DNA of 64,000 nucleotides from Alphaproteobacteria bacterium (GTDB lineage: Bacteria > Pseudomonadota > Alphaproteobacteria > Rhodobacterales > Rhodobacteraceae). Positions 37,795 to 46,211 of this stretch are shown here, one piece after another. The notes below the pieces were generated by a model. The model did not search any database. It had not been told where the DNA came from and saw only the letters and a list, made by a program, of their open reading frames with translations. How positions within the stretch are numbered: the stretch's first letter is position 1; each line of letters opens with the position of its first letter. Location of the stretch: contig JAUIFH010000003.1 of the NCBI GenBank assembly GCA_030429495.1, positions 248,001 through 312,000 on the forward strand. Reading direction: 5' to 3'. Both the position numbers and the translations under genes were made by a program.

Positions 37795-39253
37795 CCTGCC
37801 CGATTGCCTCCGCGATCAGCGCGATCCCATCGGGAATGCGGTTCTGCGAGATCGAGGAATAGGCGATCCGGTAGTAGTTTCGGGGCGCGGTGGCGGGCGC
37901 GAAGAAGACCCGGCCCGGTTCGATCAGCACGCCCCGTTCCCGCAGCCGTCCCGCCAGAAGGTCGGTGTCGACACTCTCCGGACCCCGCATCCAGAAACTC
38001 GACCCGCCGAAGGCGCCCTGCCCCGCAATCTCCAGCCCGTTTGCCGCGATCGCTTCACCCATGGTCGTGCGGCGGCGCTTGTAGGCATGGTTCAGCCGGT
38101 TGACCAAAGCGTCATAGTGACCAAGCGCAAGGAAATAGGCCACCGTCCGCTGGATGTGGCCCGGCGGGTGTCGCAGCATCGCGGCCCGCAATGCGCGGGC
38201 CTCCCGGATGAACGGCTCCGATGCCACAAGGTAGCCAAGCCGCAACCCCGGAAAGAGCGACTTCGAGAAGGAGCCGACATAGATTACCCGCCCGCCGCCA
38301 TCGAGCGACTTCAGTGCCGGGGAAGCCGGCTTGAGAAACGACATCTCGAACTCGTAGTCGTCCTCGACAACGATGAAGTCCTCACGCTCGGCGCGCTCCA
38401 GAAGCGCCGTGCGCCGGTCGAGCGGCATCGTCGCATTCGTCGGGAAGTGGTGGCTTGGCGTCGTGAACACGGCGGCCACGCCGTCGGGCAGCGCCTCGGG
38501 TGGCAGGCCATATTCGTCGACATCGACCGGCACCACCTCGGCGCCGCACTGGTTGAGAATGGCGCGCACACCGTAGAAGCCCGGATTCTCCATCGCGGCG
38601 ACGCCGCCGCGGTCGAGAAGAATGCCCGCGGCGAGCCAGAGCGCGTTCTGCGCGCCCATCGTCAGCAGGATTTGCTCGGGCCGCGCGTCGATACCCCGGC
38701 GCGGCAGGATCGAACGCATGATGTATTCGATCAGCATCGGATCGTCGCGTTCGTAGAAATCGTGCGTCAGGATGTCGAGGTCACGCCGCCCCAGCGCGCG
38801 AAGCGCGCATTGCCGCCAGTTCTGGTGGTCGAACAGTGCCGGATCTGCCTGCCCGTAGATGAATGGATAGGCATAGGAATGCCAGTCATGCGGCTTGGCC
38901 GGCAGTTCGTGGCGCGAGAACCGCCGCCCGACGATTCGCTCCCAGTCGACACTGTCGCGGCGCAGGCGGTCGCCGAGTACGAAGTTCGGCTGGATCGGCG
39001 CGGTGTCCGAGACATAGTAGCCCGACCGTCCCCTCGCGGTCAGATAATCGCCCGAGACAAGCTCGGTATAGGCCAGCGTGACGGTGATCCGGCTCACCCC
39101 GAGATGCTGCGCGAGGCCCCGGCTCGACGGAAGCTTCTCGCCCGGGCGGAAGCGTCCGCGCAGGATACCGTCGGCGATCATGTGCTGGATCTGCTGCTGC
39201 AGGGTTCCATTGAAGCCGGCGGAGAGGAAGAAGCTTTCGGCGGGAATTGACAT
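37772..39253 (-). CDS. tauR: MocR-type GntR/aminotransferase regulator, probable TauR
   Basis: 493 residues. An N-terminal GntR winged helix (LQQQIQHMIADGILRGRFRP and LGVSRITVTLAYTELVSGDY) is fused to a PLP fold-type I aminotransferase-like domain. That domain has LTMGAQNALWLAAGILLDRG and the PLP-lysine region VGSFSKSLFPGLRLGYL. TauR activates taurine genes in Rhodobacter-type bacteria, with taurine sensed through PLP. It lies directly upstream of xsc on the same strand. A direct repeat CTGGACCTAT/CTGGACCTAA lies just before its own start, suggesting autoregulation. The regulon is inferred from context. Confidence 0.88.
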   Translation of the reverse strand: MSIPAESFFLSAGFNGTLQQQIQHMIADGILRGRFRPGEKLPSSRGLAQHLGVSRITVTLAYTELVSGDYLTARGRSGYYVSDTAPIQPNFVLGDRLRRDSVDWERIVGRRFSRHELPAKPHDWHSYAYPFIYGQADPALFDHQNWRQCALRALGRRDLDILTHDFYERDDPMLIEYIMRSILPRRGIDARPEQILLTMGAQNALWLAAGILLDRGGVAAMENPGFYGVRAILNQCGAEVVPVDVDEYGLPPEALPDGVAAVFTTPSHHFPTNATMPLDRRTALLERAEREDFIVVEDDYEFEMSFLKPASPALKSLDGGGRVIYVGSFSKSLFPGLRLGYLVASEPFIREARALRAAMLRHPPGHIQRTVAYFLALGHYDALVNRLNHAYKRRRTTMGEAIAANGLEIAGQGAFGGSSFWMRGPESVDTDLLAGRLRERGVLIEPGRVFFAPATAPRNYYRIAYSSISQNRIPDGIALIAEAIGQAGLSGAG

Positions 39254-39255
39254 CT

Positions 39256-39287
39256 CTGGACCTATGTGCCCCCAAAACTGGACCTAA
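39256..39287. promoter_or_regulatory. Direct repeat CTGGACCTAT / CTGGACCTAA, candidate TauR box at tauR
   Basis: Two near-identical 10-mers on the plus strand start at 39256 and 39278, 22 bp apart, about two helical turns. They sit immediately upstream of the tauR ATG (39253). Placement over the ribosome-binding and promoter-proximal region suggests autorepression, or orientation toward the divergent membrane-protein gene. Confidence 0.55.
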
Positions 39288-39395
39288 GCCAGAATGCTGA
39301 ATGGCCGGGCCGGGTCAAGCCAGCAGATGCCCCACGAGGACCATATTGACGCCACGAAGATCAAGTGCAGTGCCGAAAAATCCGGCCGAGGCCCC

Positions 39396-40916
39396 ATGAC
39401 CGCAGCAGACACAACCATTCCGAACACCGGTCGCGCCGACCGAATGCTGGCCTTCGGGATCGCTTATACGCTGGCCTACTCTGCCGCCTTCCTCGCGGCG
39501 CTTTGGGGCCGGACCATCGGTCATGACACGGCATGGTACCTGCTGTCGACGCGCGACTGGCTTGCCGGGGCGCGACTTTACGTCGATATCCTCGAACTCA
39601 ATCCGCCGATGAATTCGTATCTGACGGTGCCACCCCTTCTTCTCGCGGAACTCTTGGGGATAAGTGATGTCCACGGACAATATGTCTTTGTCATCGCCCT
39701 GACGGCGGTCAGCCTCTTCTGGAGCTGGTCGATCCTGCGGGAAAGGATCGCGTTGTCGCCAGCTCGGCAGGCGCTGGCCTTGCTGGGCCTTAGCCTGGTT
39801 CTCACCCTGCCCATGCTCGGCGAGATCGCCCAGCGGGAACATCTGATGACGGTTCTGGCCCTACCGTGGTTCCTGGGCGCAGTGCCCGGACCGAAGGACC
39901 CCGCGCCGCGTCGCATCGCGCGGGCGGTTCCCGCGGCCATCGGCCTCTGCCTCAAACCCTACTTCCTGGCTTTTCCCTTGGCCGTGACGCTCTGGCAGAT
40001 GCTGCGTCTCCGGTCGCTTCGTCCGCTCCTTTCCGCGCAGAACATCACTATCCTTGTGATTGGCGCGGCCTATGTCGGGATCGTTGCCTGGGCGCATCCG
40101 GCCTATTTCAGCGATATCGCGCCGACAGGTGTAAAAGTCTATGGCGCGTTCGAGCCCGCTTTCCTCGAAGTCCTGATCAAGCTCACCTTCTTTGCCCTTC
40201 CTTTCCTGCCATTCCTGATCATATCGGCCATCGCCCCGGACCGGATACCGGAGATCCCCCTGTTTCTGATCGGCATCGCGGCGGGCGCGGCGGCCTATTT
40301 CGTTCAGGCCAAGGGCTTTCACTATCACATGGTGCCATTCCTCGCCTTCGCCCTGCTCGCGGCGGTCTGGACGATCGTCACCGCACGATCCCTGACGCCG
40401 GTTGTCCTGTCGGCGGTGCTGTCCATTCCGGTATTTCTTTACGTGACTTTGTATTATGCGCCTCGCACCCCCTGGCCCGACGCCGACATCCTCGCCGCCA
40501 TGGGCGCCGACGCCCGTCCCGATAGCCTGTTCGCGGCGACGACGCGGGTCGATGCCGGTCCGCTCGTGGCACTCATGACCGGGGCGAGATGGACCAGCCG
40601 GTATCCGCAGAACTGGACCGTTCCCGGCGCGCTGGCAGGTCTGACCGGGACGGATTGCGCCCAAGACCCGGTCACCTGTGCAGACTTCGAGCGCATCCTT
40701 CACCGGACCCGCGATCACAACATCGACGACATCACCAGCCACAAGCCCGAGATCATCCTGATCGACAAGCGCCGCGGCTTTTTCTCGGGAGACCACTTTT
40801 CGTGGTACGAGTTCTTTGAGACCAGCCCGCTTTGGGCTGCGGAGATCGCGAACTATCGCCTGACCCGATCGATGCCGAAGTTCGACGTCTGGACCCGTCT
40901 TGATGGCAAAGGCTGA
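39396..40916 (+). CDS. Polytopic membrane protein, GT-C glycosyltransferase-like, function unknown
   Basis: 506 residues with about ten hydrophobic spans between residues 15 and 360, then a soluble C-terminal part of about 130 residues. The first extramembrane loop reads GHDTAWYLLSTRDWLAGARL followed by LELNPPMNSYL. An acidic residue there followed by NPP resembles GT-C enzymes that use polyprenyl-phosphate sugars, but I do not recognise a named family. ATG 39396 follows CCGAGG; an in-frame ATG at 39294 would add 34 hydrophilic residues and start within seven bases of the TauR box. It is divergent from tauR and convergent with tpa. Its presence inside the taurine cluster is unexplained. Confidence 0.7.
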   Translation: MTAADTTIPNTGRADRMLAFGIAYTLAYSAAFLAALWGRTIGHDTAWYLLSTRDWLAGARLYVDILELNPPMNSYLTVPPLLLAELLGISDVHGQYVFVIALTAVSLFWSWSILRERIALSPARQALALLGLSLVLTLPMLGEIAQREHLMTVLALPWFLGAVPGPKDPAPRRIARAVPAAIGLCLKPYFLAFPLAVTLWQMLRLRSLRPLLSAQNITILVIGAAYVGIVAWAHPAYFSDIAPTGVKVYGAFEPAFLEVLIKLTFFALPFLPFLIISAIAPDRIPEIPLFLIGIAAGAAAYFVQAKGFHYHMVPFLAFALLAAVWTIVTARSLTPVVLSAVLSIPVFLYVTLYYAPRTPWPDADILAAMGADARPDSLFAATTRVDAGPLVALMTGARWTSRYPQNWTVPGALAGLTGTDCAQDPVTCADFERILHRTRDHNIDDITSHKPEIILIDKRRGFFSGDHFSWYEFFETSPLWAAEIANYRLTRSMPKFDVWTRLDGKG

Positions 40917-40991
40917 CGCGACAATCTGAGCGGGCGGTCGGCAGGATTGCCCCGGCCCGCACAACGCCCCGTCAGCCTCCAACCTTCGCGT

Positions 40992-42377
40992 TCAGCTGAA
41001 GACCTTCGTCAGCGCCTTGTCGATCGCACCGGTGATCTGGTCGATATCGTCCGCCGTCGCGATAAGCGCAGGTGACAGGCAAAGCGTGTTGTTCAACCCC
41101 GGAACCGAGCGGTTGGTCGCGCCGATCAACACGCCCTGCGCCGCGCAGTCGGCGACCACGGCCTGCACCTTCTTCTCGTCCACCGGCTCCCTTGTCTGAC
41201 GGTCGGCCACAAGCTCAGCGCCGCAGAACAGGCCCTTGCCGCGCACGTCGCCGATAACCCGGTGCTTCTCCATCAGCCCGCGGAGATTATCCATCGTCCG
41301 CTCGCCCATCTTCACCGTGTTGGCCAGCAGGCCTTCGTCCTCGATGATCCGCATGTTCTCGATCGCCGCCGCCGGGCCGGCGGTGCAGCCGCCGAAGGTG
41401 GAAATGTCACGGAAATAGTTCATCGGGTCGGAGGCGTCGTCCTTGAACATCTCGAAGACGGCTTCCGTGGTGACGCAGCAGGCAATCGCGGCGTAGCCCG
41501 AGGCCACGCCCTTCGCCATCGTCACGAAATCCGGCTTGATGCCGTAGTGCTGATACCCGAACCACGTGCCGGTCCGGCCGACGCCGCAGACGACCTCGTC
41601 GATATGCAGGAGGATATCGTATTTCTTGCAGATCTCGCCTACGCGGTCCCAGTAGCCTTCCGGGGGCGTGATGACGCCGCCACCGGCCGTCACCGGCTCA
41701 AGGCAGAGACCGCCCACGGTGTCCGCACCCTCGCGCAGGATCACTGCCTCGATCTGGTCGGCCGCCCATTCGCCGTAGTTCTCGACCGGGGCGCCTTCCT
41801 GACGGCGGTATTCCATGCAGTGCGGAACGCGAACGAATCCCGGCGCGAAGGGGCCGTATTGCGCGTTGCGCTCATCCTGGCCACCGGCCGACATCGCGGC
41901 GATGGTCGCGCCGTGGTAGTCGCGATCGCGGTAGAGGATCTTGTGCTTCTTGCCGCCATAACGCTTGTGCGCAATCTGGCGGATCATCTTGAACGCCTTC
42001 TCGTTCGCCTCGGAGCCGGAGTTCGTGTAGTAGACCCGGCTCATCCCCGGCATCTTCTCGATCAGCATCTTCGCGAAGATCGAGCCGGGGATCGAACCGG
42101 CCGAGTTCGCGAAATAGTTCATCTTGAGAAGCTGGTCGTAGACTGCCTTGGCGATGGTTTCCCGGCCATAGCCGACGTTGACCGTCCAGACGCCGCCCGA
42201 CACTGCATCCAGCAATTCCGTGCCCTTCGCATCCCAGACGCGCATCCCCTTGCCTTCGAGGATGATCCGCGGATCGTTGGTCTCGAACGGCTTGTGTTGG
42301 ATCAGGTGATGCCAGAGATGGGCGCGGTCGGCCTCGACCACTTCGGAGATGTCGTTGGAATACACGCTGCTGTTCAT
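40992..42377 (-). CDS. tpa: Aminotransferase class III, probable taurine:pyruvate aminotransferase
   Basis: 461 residues, full length. Fold-type I class III text: GVWTVNVGYGRETIAKAVYD, YYTNSGSEANEKAFKMIRQI, HIDEVVCGVGRTG and the PLP lysine in FVTMAKGVASGYAA. Length and the N-terminus (MNSSVYSNDISEVVEADRAH) match what I recall for Tpa, which moves the taurine amino group to pyruvate, giving sulfoacetaldehyde and alanine. Xsc, encoded nearby, would consume sulfoacetaldehyde. Other omega-aminotransferases (beta-alanine, putrescine) are close relatives, so the substrate rests partly on context. Two CTGG-containing repeats 23 bp apart lie upstream. Confidence 0.82.
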   Translation of the reverse strand: MNSSVYSNDISEVVEADRAHLWHHLIQHKPFETNDPRIILEGKGMRVWDAKGTELLDAVSGGVWTVNVGYGRETIAKAVYDQLLKMNYFANSAGSIPGSIFAKMLIEKMPGMSRVYYTNSGSEANEKAFKMIRQIAHKRYGGKKHKILYRDRDYHGATIAAMSAGGQDERNAQYGPFAPGFVRVPHCMEYRRQEGAPVENYGEWAADQIEAVILREGADTVGGLCLEPVTAGGGVITPPEGYWDRVGEICKKYDILLHIDEVVCGVGRTGTWFGYQHYGIKPDFVTMAKGVASGYAAIACCVTTEAVFEMFKDDASDPMNYFRDISTFGGCTAGPAAAIENMRIIEDEGLLANTVKMGERTMDNLRGLMEKHRVIGDVRGKGLFCGAELVADRQTREPVDEKKVQAVVADCAAQGVLIGATNRSVPGLNNTLCLSPALIATADDIDQITGAIDKALTKVFS

Positions 42378-42486
42378 CGCTTTGACCTTTTTCGTGATCT
42401 GCCGCCCCGGCGCGAATCCCCACCGAAGGCGTGGACGGACGGACTACGGACTTTGTGCGGAGATCAGCACGAAAGGCGCAACCGTC

Positions 42487-42519
42487 TTATCGCCAGTTAC
42501 GCCGCTCCGATAGAGCCAG
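42487..42519 (-). promoter_or_regulatory. Weak TauR-like repeat upstream of tpa
   Basis: Minus-strand CTGGCTCTAT (42519-42510) and CTGGCGATAA (42496-42487) have the same 23-bp spacing as the pair before xsc. They match the TauR motif only at CTGG and the TA step, about 110 bp before the tpa start. Confidence 0.3.
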
Positions 42520-42536
42520 CGGGCGGCGGGTGCCCC

Positions 42537-43679
42537 TCAGTAGTCGGGGGCGCCGAAGCTCGGAACACTGCCGTTCTTGGCCTGAAGCCGTTCAAGATTG
42601 ACGATGGTGGACAGCATGATGCGGTCCTGGCTCCAGTCGCCGGATTTCTGGATCGCCACCGACGCGGCCAGCGTCAGCGCCAGCAACGGAAGCGTCAGCG
42701 CGGCGAAGACGAGTGTCGGATGACGTTCCGCTCGCCCCTCGATCACCGTCATCATGCGGCGGCGAAGCAGCGCGACAGAGCGGCCGCCGAAAAACCGATC
42801 CTCGGTCCTGACCAGCGCGACAACCGGCGCTTCCACTTCCAGAAGCCGCGGCCGGCGCAGCCCGTTGTGGCAGACCCGCAGCAGGCAGTCGCAATAGGCC
42901 GCGACGCTGTAGCCGCGGCGGGCGATCACCTGCCGGTCGCATGACAATTCGCGCAACTCCTCCACCTGCCGCTTCCAGAGGTAGAAGGCCGGGTTCCAGA
43001 ACAGGAACGGCCGGATCAGCCCGAGCGCTATCTCCCATTCGACGTCGCCCTGCCTCAGATGCTGCAACTCATGGCCAAGCGCGATCCGCAGATCGGCGTC
43101 ATGGGCCAGCATCGAGGACGGCAGCACCACGATACGCCTCGACAGGCTGCGGGTGGAGAACGGCACCGTCACGGTGTCCGAGATGCGCAGTTCGACCCGC
43201 CCGATCCGGCGCCAGACATGAGAGTCGGAAAGGATGCGGCGCAGATGCAGAACGCTGGCGGCAAGCCGCAGTGCGAATAACACAAAGCCGGCGCAGAGGA
43301 CGATCAGGAGCGCCGTCCCGGCCGAGCCGTCAAGTGCCCGCGCGACCTCTCCACGCAGGCCGAGCAGACGCTCCAGCGCCGCGGGGTTCATCTCGAACCG
43401 GCCCTGCAGGTACTGCGCGACGATGAAATCCCCGAGGTTGACCGAACGGCCGGGCGCGACGTAACCCGCCTGCATCGCCGCCGAGAACAGCGCGACGAAG
43501 ACCGGGCTGACGATGACGGCCAGGAACACCACCCGCAGCAGCCTGAGCTGCGCAGTGACGGCGTGGCCAAGGCCGGCAATGCCGAGAAGGCGGGCGAACA
43601 CCGCCCAGACGAGGCATGTGAACGCCAGAAGGACGTTCACGTCGATATAGGCATCCAGAAGGGTGCTAGCGCTTGTCAT
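42537..43679 (-). CDS. M56 family metallopeptidase, short BlaR1/MecR1-like membrane protein
   Basis: 380 residues. Several membrane spans surround the zinc motif HELQH in IALGHELQHLRQGDVEWE, with the downstream ELRELSCDRQVIARRGY block typical of M56 peptidases. BlaR1/MecR1 are about 600 residues with an extracellular penicillin-binding domain; here only one span and a short tail follow the protease, so that sensor is missing. The ATG at 43679 overlaps the end of the blaI-like gene by 14 bases, a standard coupled pair. It presumably cleaves or inactivates that repressor. The signal and target genes are unknown; no beta-lactamase is nearby. Confidence 0.83.
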   Translation of the reverse strand: MTSASTLLDAYIDVNVLLAFTCLVWAVFARLLGIAGLGHAVTAQLRLLRVVFLAVIVSPVFVALFSAAMQAGYVAPGRSVNLGDFIVAQYLQGRFEMNPAALERLLGLRGEVARALDGSAGTALLIVLCAGFVLFALRLAASVLHLRRILSDSHVWRRIGRVELRISDTVTVPFSTRSLSRRIVVLPSSMLAHDADLRIALGHELQHLRQGDVEWEIALGLIRPFLFWNPAFYLWKRQVEELRELSCDRQVIARRGYSVAAYCDCLLRVCHNGLRRPRLLEVEAPVVALVRTEDRFFGGRSVALLRRRMMTVIEGRAERHPTLVFAALTLPLLALTLAASVAIQKSGDWSQDRIMLSTIVNLERLQAKNGSVPSFGAPDY

Positions 43680-44061
43680 CCCTGAGCCTCCTGTCAATCA
43701 GCGCGCGGATCTCGTCCAGCGCCTCCTCCGACAGGTCGTAGTCGTCGACCAGTCGCGCCACGAGCATCTCGGGCGCGTTGTCGAAGAGTTTTTCGGAAAG
43801 ATTCTTGAGCGACCGCGACTGATAGGTGTCCTTGCTCAGCGTCGCCGTGTAGACGAAGGTCTTGCCCTGCTTGGTGGACGTCACGAACCCCTTCTGCTCC
43901 AGGATGCGAAGGATCGTCGCCGCCGAGGTATAGGCAAGCTTGCGCGCGGGCGCGAGCGCGTCCTGCACGTCGCGTACCGTGGCCTCTCCGAGATCCCAGA
44001 GCCGCGTCATGAATTCCAGCTCCACGTCGGTCAGGAACTTCGCCTTCTTCTTGTCGCTCAT
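43666..44061 (-). CDS. BlaI/MecI/CopY family transcriptional repressor
   Basis: 131 residues. The winged-helix half reads LTDVELEFMTRLWDLGEATV and YTSAATILRILEQKGFVTST, and the dimerising C-terminal half carries the region where BlaI is cleaved (KNLSEKLFDNAPEMLVARLV). ATG 44061 starts MSDKKKAKF; a GTG at 44088 is in frame but overlaps a palindrome likely to be the operator. It precedes and overlaps the M56 gene. By family it dimerises on palindromes and is inactivated by its peptidase partner. Confidence 0.86.
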   Translation of the reverse strand: MSDKKKAKFLTDVELEFMTRLWDLGEATVRDVQDALAPARKLAYTSAATILRILEQKGFVTSTKQGKTFVYTATLSKDTYQSRSLKNLSEKLFDNAPEMLVARLVDDYDLSEEALDEIRALIDRRLRDDKR

Positions 44062-44077
44062 CTCGGTATCTCGTTTT

Positions 44078-44090
44078 TCGTGCTGCACGA
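44078..44090. promoter_or_regulatory. Palindrome TCGTGC-T-GCACGA before the BlaI-like gene
   Basis: A perfect 6-bp inverted repeat with a one-base centre, 16 bp upstream of the repressor ATG. Position suggests autoregulation by the encoded repressor. The sequence does not match the classical TACA/TGTA BlaI operator. Confidence 0.4.
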
Positions 44091-44142
44091 TCCTGCCCCA
44101 CTCCTTTCTAGACCGAAGCGGCCGTTTCTCAAAGCCTCGCCG

Positions 44143-44541
44143 TCAAACCTTCCAGAAACAGAAGATGCCCCACGCGATGGAAATCGCCAGCGGCCACCAG
44201 AGCGGCATCCCGATCAGGCCGAGCCAGGCCATGAAGATGTAGGATGTGCCGAGCAGCGTGATGAAAAGCCGGTCGCCCCGCGTGGTCATCAGGCCGAGCA
44301 CGCCCTGCCGCTCATCCCCGCCGGGCCTGCGGATTTCGAGGACGGTCAGCACGGCCATGGCGGAGAAGATGCCGATGAAGACGAGAAGCGTCGCAGGCGT
44401 CCAGGCCATCCAAAACGAGGGCCAGAGGGGCGCCGTCCAGGAAAAGCCCTTCTCCTCGGTCTGGCCGAGATTGCCCCAGCCCGCCGTCTGGGCGTCGGCG
44501 GCAATGGGAATCAACGTCAGGAATAGCGCGAGAGCCCGCAT
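44143..44541 (-). CDS. glpU: DUF2160 small membrane protein of the glycerol ABC importer
   Basis: 132 residues. A signal-like N-terminus (MRALALFLTLIPIAADAQ) is followed by three hydrophobic stretches around residues 40-62, 85-105 and 110-130. The text matches the DUF2160 family, found next to glycerol ABC importers (GlpU in rhizobia). Its role in transport is not established. The ATG overlaps the glpQ stop as TGATG; a GTG one codon earlier is in frame. It is the last gene of the operon. Confidence 0.82.
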   Translation of the reverse strand: MRALALFLTLIPIAADAQTAGWGNLGQTEEKGFSWTAPLWPSFWMAWTPATLLVFIGIFSAMAVLTVLEIRRPGGDERQGVLGLMTTRGDRLFITLLGTSYIFMAWLGLIGMPLWWPLAISIAWGIFCFWKV

Positions 44542-45338
44542 CACACCCTCCCCAGGGCGAAGCCCTTGGCAATGTAGTTCCGCACGAACCAGATGACGAT
44601 GGCACCGGGGATGATCGTCAGCGTCCCGGCGGCGGCCAGAAGCCCCAGTTCGTAGCCTGCCGAGGATGCTGTTCGTGTCATCGTCGCGGCGATGGGCTTG
44701 GCGTAGACCGCCGTCAGGGTCTTGGCGAGCAGCAGTTCCACCCAGGAGAACATGAAGCAGAAGAAGGCGGCGACCCCGACGCCCGCCTTGATCGTCGGCA
44801 GAAAGATTTGGGTGAAGAAACGCGGGAAGGAGTAGCCGTCGACAAAGGCGGTCTCATCCAGTTCCTTCGGCACACCGCCCATGAAGCCTTCCAGGATCCA
44901 GACCGCGAGCGGGATGTTGAAGAGGCAATGCGCCAGCGCCACGGCGATATGCGTGTCGAAAAGCTCCATCGCCGAGTAAAGCTGGAAGAACGGCAGCGCG
45001 AAGACCGCCGCCGGGGCCATGCGATTGGTCAGAAGCCAGAAGAAAAGCTGCTTGTCCCCAAGGAACCGGTAGCGCGAGAAGGCATAGGCTGCGGGCAGCG
45101 CCACGGTGACCGAGATCACCGTGTTGATCGTGACGTAGAGGATCGAGTTGATGTAGCCCCAGTACCACGTCGGATCGGTGAAGATCGTCTTGTAGCTTGC
45201 CAGCGTCCACGTCTGGGGGAAGAGCGAGAAGCCCCCGAGAATTTCCTGCGTCGTCTTGAAGCTCATCGCCACCAGCCAATAGATCGGCAGCATCAGGAAG
45301 AGGATGTAGAGGATCGGGATGATTGATCTTTTCTGCAT
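44541..45338 (-). CDS. glpQ: Glycerol ABC transporter permease GlpQ (CUT1/MalG type)
   Basis: 265 residues with six spans. The N-terminus IIPILYILFLMLPIYWLVAM and the EAA loop ELDETAFVDGYSFPRFFTQI with PTIKAG are typical of MalG-type permeases. It follows glpP by nine bases, and is followed by the DUF2160 gene with overlapping stop/start. The glycerol assignment comes from the six-gene order with DUF2160 and two distinct ATPases, as in the rhizobial glp operon. Confidence 0.85.
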   Translation of the reverse strand: MQKRSIIPILYILFLMLPIYWLVAMSFKTTQEILGGFSLFPQTWTLASYKTIFTDPTWYWGYINSILYVTINTVISVTVALPAAYAFSRYRFLGDKQLFFWLLTNRMAPAAVFALPFFQLYSAMELFDTHIAVALAHCLFNIPLAVWILEGFMGGVPKELDETAFVDGYSFPRFFTQIFLPTIKAGVGVAAFFCFMFSWVELLLAKTLTAVYAKPIAATMTRTASSAGYELGLLAAAGTLTIIPGAIVIWFVRNYIAKGFALGRV

Positions 45339-45347
45339 GGTGATCCC

Positions 45348-46211
45348 CTATTTCACATCGTGCCGCGTCATCAGCGTGTAGAAGAGCCACGAGACGAAAA
45401 GCGTTATGGCGAAGTAGATGAGTGACATTGCCGCCGCCGGGCCGAGGTCGAATTGCCCGAGCGCGATCTTGACGAGGTCGATGGAGAGCAGCGTCGTGGA
45501 GTTGCCGGGTCCGCCACCGGTTAGCACGAAGGGCTCGGTATAGACGTTGAAGCTGTCCATGAACCGCAGGAGGACGGCGATCGTCAGCACCTGCTTCATC
45601 TTCGGCAACTGGATATAACGGAAGACCGCCCAGTTCGACGCCCCGTCGATCTTGGCCGCCTGATAATAGGCGTCGGGGATCGAGACGAGGCCGGCGTAGC
45701 AGAGCAGGACGACGAGCGAAGTCCAGTGCCACACATCCATGGTGATGATCGTGACCCATGCCGCGAACGGGCTGCGGGTCATGTTGTAGTCGATGCCGAG
45801 GACGTGGTTCATGAAGTAGCCGAGAAGCCCGATATCGGGCAGCGTGAAGATGTTCCACATCGCACCGACCACGTTCCAAGGGATCAGCATCGGCAGCGCC
45901 ATGGTGACAAGGCAGACCGGCACCCAGAACCCCTTTCTCGGCATCGACAGCGCGATGATCACGCCCAGCGGCACCTCGATCACGAGGATCAGGAAGGTGA
46001 AGAGGAACTGCCGCCCCAGCGCCGCATGGAAGCGTTCGGAGCGCAGGATGTCCTGGAACCAGCCCAGCCCGTGCCAGAAGAACTGGTTGTTGCCGAAGGT
46101 TTCCTGCACCGAGTAGTTGACGACCGTCATCATCGGCACGAGCGCGTTGAAGGCGACGAGGATGAGGACGGGCAGGACGAAGAACCAGCCCTTCTGGTTG
46201 ACCTTGCGCAT
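45348..46211 (-). CDS. glpP: Glycerol ABC transporter permease GlpP (CUT1/MalF type)
   Basis: 287 residues. The first span reads GWFFVLPVLILVAFNALVPM, and the EAA loop is IPDAYYQAAKIDGASNWAVF followed by LPKMKQV. It begins at an ATG overlapping the glpT stop as TGATG. With GlpQ it forms the heterodimeric inner-membrane channel. Length and topology are normal for MalF-like permeases lacking the large periplasmic insert. Confidence 0.86.
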   Translation of the reverse strand: MRKVNQKGWFFVLPVLILVAFNALVPMMTVVNYSVQETFGNNQFFWHGLGWFQDILRSERFHAALGRQFLFTFLILVIEVPLGVIIALSMPRKGFWVPVCLVTMALPMLIPWNVVGAMWNIFTLPDIGLLGYFMNHVLGIDYNMTRSPFAAWVTIITMDVWHWTSLVVLLCYAGLVSIPDAYYQAAKIDGASNWAVFRYIQLPKMKQVLTIAVLLRFMDSFNVYTEPFVLTGGGPGNSTTLLSIDLVKIALGQFDLGPAAAMSLIYFAITLFVSWLFYTLMTRHDVK

